Positions 8,995 to 16,400 of a stretch of 64,000 bases of DNA are shown piece after piece (positions within the stretch are counted from its first letter, which is position 1; each line of letters starts with the position of its first letter). Under the pieces are notes generated by a model. It searched no databases and was not told the origin of the DNA. It saw only the letters and a program-made list of their open reading frames with translations. Origin of the DNA: Runella sp. SP2. Lineage in GTDB: Bacteria > Bacteroidota > Bacteroidia > Cytophagales > Spirosomataceae. The DNA lies in NCBI RefSeq assembly GCF_003711225.1, contig NZ_CP031030.1:5580001-5644000 (forward strand), in the 5' to 3' direction. The position numbers and the translations under genes were made by a program.

Positions 8995-9510
8995 ATGAAT
9001 CGTTTTTACCGCTTTGGAATTTTTGGGCTTTTGATGATTATGTTTTTAGGCTGGATGATTAATTGTACTGGCACAAAAACCGCGTCGCATACCCCCTCGT
9101 TTATTCACCTCAATACTTCTGAAGTAATTACGTCAGACTGGATTGATGCTAACCAATGGGTGACGACAACGGTATTTGGTTTACCCGCTCGTACTTGCGA
9201 GCTAACGTCCAAACAATTGAGTCCGTCGTTGTTAGAAGAAAATCAATTGTATGTCTATTCTAAAATTGACGAGCAAGTCCATCCCATGCCTTTTAACATT
9301 CGCCAAAACAGCGCCGAATTGCGTTTTGACTATACCATGCCTACACCATCTACCCTAAAAATTGTAATGATTGGTTTGAAAGGCAACCTAAAACCCATGG
9401 GCGAGCAGCAGTACCGCTATGTGTTAATTCCAAATTCGTTGGTCAAAAAATCACCGATTAACATGGGCGATTATGAGATGGTCAAAACGGCTTTTCATTT
9501 AGAAGACTAA
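8995..9510 (+). CDS. Hypothetical lipoprotein
   Basis: The 171-residue product has a lipoprotein signal: MNRFYRFGIFGLL, a hydrophobic stretch, then the lipobox-like MINC with the acylated Cys near residue 21. The rest is soluble and predicted mostly beta, with no recognised motif. The ATG at 8995 is preferred over an in-frame start three codons upstream because it gives the cleaner signal. It lies 95 bases after the helix-hairpin-helix gene and is followed by a strong terminator. Confidence 0.6.
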   Translation: MNRFYRFGIFGLLMIMFLGWMINCTGTKTASHTPSFIHLNTSEVITSDWIDANQWVTTTVFGLPARTCELTSKQLSPSLLEENQLYVYSKIDEQVHPMPFNIRQNSAELRFDYTMPTPSTLKIVMIGLKGNLKPMGEQQYRYVLIPNSLVKKSPINMGDYEMVKTAFHLED

Positions 9511-9530
9511 TTTCTTTTTCTGATTTTCTT

Positions 9531-9576
9531 AAAAATGCCTATACTTGCCGACATCGTGCCAAGTATAGGCATTTTT
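9531..9576 (+). terminator. Rho-independent terminator
   Basis: Perfect 17-base arms (left arm AAAAATGCCTATACTTG, right arm its complement) around a 12-base loop, ending in a run of T. It follows the lipoprotein gene and ends 25 bases before the mraY start, so it could also act as an attenuator for mraY. Confidence 0.85.
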
Positions 9577-9601
9577 GCGTTTGCCTAACCTCCAATTTAC
9601 T

Positions 9602-10816
9602 ATGCTTTATTACCTATTTTCGTATTTAGACAAGACCTTCAATTTCCCTGGGGCAGGGGTATTTCAATATATTTCGTTTCGGGCGTTGGGAGCTACCGTT
9701 ACCTCGCTCCTCATCGCGGCCGTTTTTGGGCGACGTATCATTGATTTTTTACGCACCAAACAAATTGGCGAAACCATTCGTGACTTGGGACTTCAAGGCC
9801 AAATGGAGAAAAAAGGAACGCCAACCATGGGCGGGTTTATCATCTTGGCTTCCTTGTTAGTTCCCGTGCTCCTTTTTGCCAAACTCTCCAACGTCTATAT
9901 CGTTTTACTGCTCATCACCGCCGTTTGGACAGGCTTGATTGGATTCGTTGACGATTACCTCAAAAAATTCAAAAACAACAAAGAAGGACTTCACGGAAAG
10001 TTTAAAGTCGTAGGCCAAGTAGGGCTCGGATTGATTGTGGGGATTACGTTGTCGTTTAACCAACACGTTAAAATTCGGATTTATGATAAACCCCTGATTA
10101 GCTCGGCCATTGGGGAAGTCCAGCGTTATAATGACCTCATTAATCCTACCGTGACAACACTCCCTTTCATCAAAAACAATGAATTTGACTATTCAAACCT
10201 TCTTTTTGGGCTTCTTCCCGACAGCTATTCGTGGATTATTTATACCATCGTCGCTATTTTCATCATTACGGCTGTTTCCAATGGCTCCAACATTACCGAC
10301 GGTATCGACGGTCTTGCGGCGGGCACATCCATTATTATTGGACTTACGCTGGGCGTTTTGGCCTATGTATCGGGGAATGCCAAATTTTCGCAGTATCTCA
10401 ATGTCATGTACATTCCTAACTCTGGGGAGATGGTAATTTTCGTAGCGGCTTTTGTGGGGGCCTGTATTGGATTTTTATGGTACAATTCCTACCCCGCCCA
10501 AGTGTTTATGGGCGATACGGGCAGCTTGATGCTCGGGGGCGTCATCGCCGTTATTTCGTTGGCGATTCGGAAAGAGTTGCTGATTCCTATTATGTGCGGA
10601 ATTTTCTTTGCCGAAAGCCTCTCCGTCATCATGCAAGTGAGTTATTTTAAATATACTAAGAAAAAATTCGGCGAAGGGCGTCGCATTTTCTTGATGTCGC
10701 CGCTTCACCACCATTTTCAGAAAAAGGGATACCACGAAGCCAAAATCGTGGCGCGTTTCTGGATTGTGGGCATTATTTTGGCCATTGCCACCTTGGTTAC
10801 GTTGAAACTCCGCTAA
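9602..10816 (+). CDS. mraY: Phospho-N-acetylmuramoyl-pentapeptide-transferase
   Basis: This inner-membrane enzyme transfers phospho-MurNAc-pentapeptide from UDP to undecaprenyl phosphate, making lipid I. The 404-residue protein is nearly all membrane helices and shows the family landmarks: [16 protein letters not shown] near residue 117, [12 protein letters not shown] near 230, FMGDTGSL near 303 and [11 protein letters not shown] near 370. The ATG at 9602 gives [11 protein letters not shown], the normal start; the nine codons of frame before it lie over the terminator. In most bacteria mraY sits in the dcw division and cell-wall cluster; here no mur or fts gene is adjacent. Confidence 0.96.
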   Translation: MLYYLFSYLDKTFNFPGAGVFQYISFRALGATVTSLLIAAVFGRRIIDFLRTKQIGETIRDLGLQGQMEKKGTPTMGGFIILASLLVPVLLFAKLSNVYIVLLLITAVWTGLIGFVDDYLKKFKNNKEGLHGKFKVVGQVGLGLIVGITLSFNQHVKIRIYDKPLISSAIGEVQRYNDLINPTVTTLPFIKNNEFDYSNLLFGLLPDSYSWIIYTIVAIFIITAVSNGSNITDGIDGLAAGTSIIIGLTLGVLAYVSGNAKFSQYLNVMYIPNSGEMVIFVAAFVGACIGFLWYNSYPAQVFMGDTGSLMLGGVIAVISLAIRKELLIPIMCGIFFAESLSVIMQVSYFKYTKKKFGEGRRIFLMSPLHHHFQKKGYHEAKIVARFWIVGIILAIATLVTLKLR

Positions 10817-10837
10817 CCAAACACCGCTTTTTTTTAC

Positions 10838-10875
10838 AACGGCGAGCAACTTCAAGAAGTCACTCGCCGTTTTTG
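10838..10875 (+). terminator. Terminator after mraY
   Basis: AACGGCGAG pairs with CTCGCCGTT, with an inner ACTTC/GAAGT stem between, followed by TTTT. A two-part rho-independent hairpin. Confidence 0.8.
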
Positions 10876-11000
10876 TTTTACACATCCAAAACAAGTAAAA
10901 ACACGTAGATAAAAACCGTACAATCCCTCAGAAGGGTACGGGTAAAAAACTGCACTTTTGTAAACTTTTTCAATTAGTGTTTCCCTAACTCCAACAAATC

Positions 11001-11885
11001 ATGAATAAGCTCTCGACACTGCTGCTGTGTGCCGCCCTTTTTGTTACTGGATTTTCACAAACTACCCTTGCTCAAACGCAGCCTACTCCAAGTATGCAAG
11101 AGCAATATGACAAACTCCACGGAATCAAGCCTAAAACGCCGACCACTGATAAATCAAAAGCAAAAACGAAAACTACTACCCAAAAACCTGAGAAAACCAC
11201 CGCCCCCTCTAAACCTCCCAAGCAGGCCAAAACGGTTGAACCAGCCAAACCCAAACCTACTAAGCCTGTTCCTGCACCCGCGATGGCAAGCGAAGGTGGA
11301 TTTGGGGTAAAAGTAGGTCTGAGAGGCGGAGCCAATTACAGTTCTATCACTTCAGATGCCATCAAAGCCAGCGGACTCACCGTTGATCCTCTATTGGGCT
11401 ACCACGGTGGGTTGGTGGTAGAACTCGGTGGAAAAACATTTTCAGTTCAACCAGAAATCTTGTATTCTCAAACAGCCTATAAAATCAGCGCTTCCCAGTC
11501 AGGAAGTTTACTTACAGGCGAAAGTCGTGTCAACAGTGTGACCGTCCCACTTTTGTTCAAAGTATCGCTTGGCAATGGTCTAACGAAGTTTTTTATCAAT
11601 GCAGGAGGTTTTGGAAGCTATGCCCTCAGTGCCAAGACAAAAACTACCTTTAGTGGCATTACGACTACCACTGACTTGAAATTTGATTCAGGTGATCAAC
11701 GTCTCGAATACGGGGCTGTAGGAGGTGCAGGGGTAGCGTTGGGACTTGGAAGGGCACAATTGCTCATTGAAGGACGCTACTATTATGGTCTTGGCAGCGA
11801 CGGTGATGTCCCTGCTGCAAGTAAAAGGTTTACGCGAAACATCCAAGGGTCAATAGGTCTGTTGATTCCGCTTGGGGGGAATTAA
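11001..11885 (+). CDS. Outer-membrane beta-barrel protein with a Lys/Pro/Thr-rich linker
   Basis: The 294-residue protein has a signal peptide ending at TTLAQ (residue about 25). A low-complexity linker rich in Lys, Pro and Thr follows (about 42-95). The C-terminal 195 residues form a porin-like barrel of the PF13568 type found in Bacteroidota, beginning GFGVKVGLRGGANYSSI and closing with SIGLLIPLGG. The linker may cross or bind peptidoglycan, but that is inference. The gene is single and bounded by terminators on both sides. The family call is good; its function is unknown. Confidence 0.75.
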   Translation: MNKLSTLLLCAALFVTGFSQTTLAQTQPTPSMQEQYDKLHGIKPKTPTTDKSKAKTKTTTQKPEKTTAPSKPPKQAKTVEPAKPKPTKPVPAPAMASEGGFGVKVGLRGGANYSSITSDAIKASGLTVDPLLGYHGGLVVELGGKTFSVQPEILYSQTAYKISASQSGSLLTGESRVNSVTVPLLFKVSLGNGLTKFFINAGGFGSYALSAKTKTTFSGITTTTDLKFDSGDQRLEYGAVGGAGVALGLGRAQLLIEGRYYYGLGSDGDVPAASKRFTRNIQGSIGLLIPLGGN

Positions 11886-11887
11886 TT

Positions 11888-11933
11888 AAACGAAATGAGC
11901 GCGTGAATTTATACTCACGCGCTCATTTCGTTT
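11888..11933. terminator. Bidirectional terminator overlapping a gene end
   Basis: Perfect 19-base arms with an 8-base loop, A-rich on the left and T-rich on the right, so it can work in both directions. The right arm contains the last codons and the stop of the minus-strand regulator gene that ends at 11923. Confidence 0.85.
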
Positions 11934-12228
11934 CTTGAAAAGTTCCTGAGCGAATAAATGCTTCTAGGGTATTGAGGTGCTGCGTAAACGCCGTACGGCC
12001 ATCGTCAGTCGCGGCGTAGGTAGTGTTGGGTTTTCGTCCAATAAATTGTTTTTGAACACTCACATACCCTTGCTCTTCGAGCGCGCGCAGGTGGGTAGCG
12101 AGGTTTCCGTCGGTCAGTTGAAGGAGGTCTTTGAGGGCGTTGAAACTCAACGACTCATTGACAATCAACACCGACATGATTCCTAACCTTGCCTTACTCT
12201 CAAAAGCTTTATTGAAATGTTCGAGCAT
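11923..12228 (-). CDS. Small winged-helix transcriptional regulator (HTH_34 type)
   Basis: The 101-residue protein is a single winged-helix domain. The recognition region LSFNALKDLLQLTDGNLATHLRALEEQGYV and the wing QFIGRKPNTTYAATDDGR match the PF13601 group; these are ArsR/MarR-like repressors that often control the membrane protein encoded beside them. It lies 38 bases after the 211-residue membrane-protein gene in the same operon, and probably regulates that operon. No metal- or ligand-binding residues are evident. Confidence 0.8.
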   Translation of the reverse strand: MLEHFNKAFESKARLGIMSVLIVNESLSFNALKDLLQLTDGNLATHLRALEEQGYVSVQKQFIGRKPNTTYAATDDGRTAFTQHLNTLEAFIRSGTFQETK

Positions 12229-12266
12229 TTAGTGTGTCTTTTCTTTAATTGCAGTAGGGTAATCTG

Positions 12267-12902
12267 CTAGCGTTTTATGTCGTACTTAAAATACATGTAA
12301 GTTCCATAAACAATGTGAAGAACTCCAAATCCTAGCGCCCAAACCAGTAAGTTATATCCCGTCATAAACAGTGAAATCAATCCTAAAATTACTTCACAAA
12401 TACCCAGGTATTCGACATCACGAACGGTGTATTTACTAGCATTGAGCAGGGCTAATCCGTAAAAAATGAGGGTTGCGGGAAAACTCACCCACAAAATACC
12501 TCTGTAAAACATCGCCAAGCAAAAAACCCCTCCCGTTACGAGCGGAATCATTAAGCTAATGACCAGGCGTTTTGATGTACTATTCCAAACACTTTGCCCC
12601 GACTTCTTTGCTTTACGAATGGTAAAGAACACCCCAAAAATTAATGCTAAAACCAAGACGATGGTTCCATCGAGGAGTACAAAACGCATCATTTCACCAC
12701 GGGTAAGCTCCGAGACGTCGCTCATGCCATCGTAACTCAGCGCATCGGTTTTGAGACGTAAGTACGCCACTAACGCCCCCCCCAGTGCAACAATACCCGC
12801 GAATATCCCTGACAAACCGCTTAACGATAGGAATTTTGATGAGCGCTGCATCAAATCCCGAATCTCGGTCAAGGTTTCTAATGATTGATTGTGAGAATCC
12901 AT
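12267..12902 (-). CDS. Hypothetical multi-pass membrane protein
   Basis: The 211 residues start with a short cytosolic segment (SLETLTEIRDLMQRSSKF) and then hold about six hydrophobic segments, including LSGIFAGIVALGGALVAYL and a pair near the C-terminus (LISLFMTGYNLLVWALGFGV). No catalytic motif is seen. It sits between a dgkA-like gene (18 bases upstream) and a small winged-helix regulator gene. The pair of integral membrane protein and HTH_34 regulator is a recurrent Bacteroidota arrangement of unknown role. Confidence 0.65.
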   Translation of the reverse strand: MDSHNQSLETLTEIRDLMQRSSKFLSLSGLSGIFAGIVALGGALVAYLRLKTDALSYDGMSDVSELTRGEMMRFVLLDGTIVLVLALIFGVFFTIRKAKKSGQSVWNSTSKRLVISLMIPLVTGGVFCLAMFYRGILWVSFPATLIFYGLALLNASKYTVRDVEYLGICEVILGLISLFMTGYNLLVWALGFGVLHIVYGTYMYFKYDIKR

Positions 12903-12920
12903 CTGTTTATTTTATGGAAT

Positions 12921-13295
12921 TTACATATTCAAGAACCAACACCACAGCTTACCGCCAAACACAATTGCTCCCACCACTACAGCTACTACTGATGTTATCA
13001 TTACTCCTGCTGCCGCCAAATCTTTGGCCGCTTTGATTTGTGGATGGTAATCGGGCGACACCAAATCGCACAATTTTTCAATGGCCGTATTAAATGCTTC
13101 TGCTGCCCAAACTGCTCCTATCACTATCGCCACCAGCGCCCACTCAAAACGCTCTAACCCAAGCACAATTCCTAACAAAACTACTCCAAAAGCCGCAATA
13201 AGGTGAAAACGGGCATTGTTTTCGTAGCGAAACAATGCTACCACCCCTTCAAAGGCGTAGCTAAAACTACGAATCATTTTGCGAATATCAACCAT
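12921..13295 (-). CDS. dgkA: Diacylglycerol kinase / undecaprenol kinase family protein
   Basis: The small (124-residue) inner-membrane kinase phosphorylates a lipid alcohol (diacylglycerol or undecaprenol) with ATP. The hallmark EAFNTAIEKLCDLV followed by HPQIKAAKDLAAAGV carries the conserved acidic and Lys residues of the active site. An N-terminal amphipathic segment and three membrane helices fit the family. Position near mraY (3 kb) would suit an undecaprenol role, but the sequence cannot decide between substrates. It is the first gene of a three-gene operon. Confidence 0.88.
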   Translation of the reverse strand: MVDIRKMIRSFSYAFEGVVALFRYENNARFHLIAAFGVVLLGIVLGLERFEWALVAIVIGAVWAAEAFNTAIEKLCDLVSPDYHPQIKAAKDLAAAGVMITSVVAVVVGAIVFGGKLWCWFLNM

Positions 13296-13350
13296 CTAAT
13301 TTATTCAGCCAAAACGCTTTCTACTGACAAAACGTTTTTTTCGTTTGATG

Positions 13351-13358
13351 CAAAGATA
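13351..13358 (-). promoter_or_regulatory. -7 promoter box of the dgkA-like operon
   Basis: On the minus strand this reads TATCTTTG, a full TANNTTTG match, 55 bases before the start codon. It overlaps an inverted repeat (GATAGGGAG at 13355-13363 with its complement near 13388-13397) that might be an operator or the terminator of the macroglobulin gene. No clear -33 TTG. Confidence 0.5.
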
Positions 13359-13418
13359 GGGAGAAGACATCAGAAAACTAACGTCCACTCCCTATCTAAG
13401 CACTTTTGGGCTAGGTTT

Positions 13419-16400
13419 TTAGTCCACTTTTACCTTTCCTCCTCCCGAATAACTTCTAAAATCGCCCGAGTACATGGCATCGGCACTCACGGGGCCAAGT
13501 GTGAATGTGCCTTTGGTAATGACCCGAACCATGTAATAAAACGTTTTGGGTTCGGACGTGGCGGTAGTATAATAACTGATACGGTCGTCGCGAATGTCAA
13601 AGTGGTCGGGAACGGTAGGTGCCTGAATCCACGGCATATCGCGGGGTTCGGTCAAACGTGGGTTTTCGATTTCAAACGACGCTGGGAGCAAATCCGTCAC
13701 CACCACGTTTTCAACTGGCGAGCCGTCGGTGCTGCTGAGGCTAATCTTTACCACTACCAAGTCGTTTTGTCGGAACGTGCTGATTGGTTGTCCAAAGCGA
13801 TTGAAGAATTGTTTACGGACGCGCAAACCTGCATCTTCTTCCGTATAAGTTCCTGTCGCACTGATGCCCTCCGTTTGGGCAAACCAATAGACCGAACCTT
13901 TGCCCGAGGCAGCCCCCAACCCCCGAAGTGGGCTATTTGTTGAAATTATTAACTCTTTTCCATCAAATTGATACCCTTTGCCATTGATAGTCATTTTAGC
14001 AGTTGCCGTCGAATTCGCGTTTTTCTTGGCCAATTTACCCAACGCCAAAAACGAGAATGCCGCTTCTTGGGTGTTGAGGTACGAACTCGACGCCATCGCT
14101 TCTGATAAGCGTCGGGCAAGTCGAGGAATTTGGAGGTTATTCGGATCAGTTTCAATGAGGGTATTGACCGTCAAAGCCAAGTTACGAATCGGACTAGCAA
14201 AACTTCCGCTCAGTCCTCTCGCCCCTACTGGAGGCACATAATCGGCGGGCAATAAGGCCTTATAACTGCGTTCGTCACCGATTTGCTTGTACGCCGCTGC
14301 CAATAAATAGCGCGTGTCGAGCGTCAATAACTGTTGATTTTGTTTGTAATAGTTCATCGACGCCCGATTGGCTTTTCCACCCAATGCCAAGACGTACAGT
14401 GAATACATGGTCGTGCGGCTCGCAATCGTCAACTGCGTATAGCCGCCTGTTTCGTTGTAAACGTAGTCATATTCCGTAGCCGCTGTTCCTGCTTTGGTCG
14501 TCAGGTAATCTAACATCCGCCCCAGTGCCGACGCATTCACCTCAAAACCAGCCCGTTGGGCTTCCAACAAAAAGTGCGTTGCATAGGCCGTTCCCCAGGC
14601 CGATTCCTCGGTACTGGCAGGCCAGTAACTTACCGCACCGTTGGGCAACTGCATACTTTCTACCTTTTGAATGGCCGCTTGAACGTTGAAAGTCGGGTTA
14701 AAATCGCTCTCGCCTGCTTTGACGAGGTAGGTTTTTGGAGCAATGGTTTTGGCCAAATCTCCAAAATAAATCTGGGGAAATGCCTTCGAAATCGTTTGTT
14801 CGATGCAACCATGTGGATAGCCAAGCAGGTAGTCGAGGGCTTTGGCATATTGTACCATCGGCGAACGGCTCACTACGATTCGGCTCGTTACGGTTGACGG
14901 GATAAAATCATTCCCTCGCAAATCGATGGTAGCAGTGCTACCGCCCGCAATCACTCCCGACTGACTCGCTTTGAGCAACGAAGCGGCAGGACGTACCGTC
15001 AGCTCCGTTTTTTCAACAAATTTCTCTTTGCCATTATTCACCGTCACAACCACCGAACCATTTCCCATCGCCTCGGCCGCTTTGATGGTAAAGTACGTTC
15101 TGGCTTCTTTTTCGGGGGCAATGCTTAGGCGCTGAGTTACCTGACTAACCGCCGATAACTTGCCACTGATAGCGATACTTGCCGTGACATTGGCCGTTGT
15201 TTTTTCGGTGTTGCTGATATTTACGGGGACAATTACCTCATCGGTTGGGCTCAAGAATCGCGGTAGGGCCGTACTAATGACAATAGGGTCGGCTACTTTC
15301 ATATTTTTGTTATTCGACCCAAACGCATTGTCTTTGTACGCCACCGCCATAATGCGCAAATCGCCCGAAAACTGCGGGATGTCCACCTCAAACTCGGCTT
15401 CTCCGCTGAGCCCAGTTTCTAGTTGTCCCGACCAATACGCCACCAAATTCACCCGCCCATTAGAAAGAGGATTGATGCGTTTTTCCAAATCGTAGCCATC
15501 TCCCCCAACGCTGCTTGTGGAAGCCAACGATAATTCGGGAAAAAGGAACGGATACAAGTCGTGACTGTTGACTTCTAAGGCTCGTTTTTGGTAGAAAAAC
15601 CCGTGAATATCTGGCGTTTGAAAATTTTTGATTTGCAAAATCCCTTCGTCCACCACCGCAACCGTTACTTGGGCATTCCGCGCAGTTTTGATTTTTATTT
15701 TCTGTTTGGTCTTTGAACGCGACTTCTCTACTGCCACAATTTCTACGGGAATTTTGGTGTCTTCTTCTTCCACTTTCACCGAGGCAAAACCGTGCGCTAC
15801 CGTCAGCGGTAGGTTTGAATTATCCAACGGACGAATCAACGTAGCCGTGACGTAGGCATTGGGCAAATGCTCATCGCCTAATGAGAAGGTAAATTCGGCC
15901 GATTTGTTATCAGTTTCTAAGTAATGATGCTCCAATACCTGATTGCGCTCCACCGTCACCAATAATTTTCCCGCAAACGGCGTTTTGAACAACACCTTTG
16001 CCTTATCCCCGACTTGGTACGATGGCTTATCAAACTCCATCAATACCTCGCCTTCGTTGCTTACTTCAAACGACGAAGCCGACGTACCTCCCCAGCCGTA
16101 GGCATAAAAATGGGTCACAGAATACCCCGCTACCCCACCTGCACGGCGAATGCGAACTTCGTATTCTCCCGATACTGTGGGTACGTAACGTACTTCGGAT
16201 AAGCCATTTTTGAACGAAATCACGTTGGAATACACGACTTTTTCCCGCTTTTTGGACGCATACCGTAGCTGGTCGTTTTGTTTTTCTACGACGGTTTGAT
16301 ACTCCATCCGCACAATGTCCACTTGGGCCGTCGCGGTTGCTTTTGGGCGACCGTCTTTGTCCACCGCCACCAAACCAATCGGAACGGGAGCGTTGAGCCC

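Noticed and set aside
13203-13943. 246-codon plus-strand frame over the end of the macroglobulin gene
   Set aside because: Shadow of the minus-strand gene; no start context and no recognisable protein.
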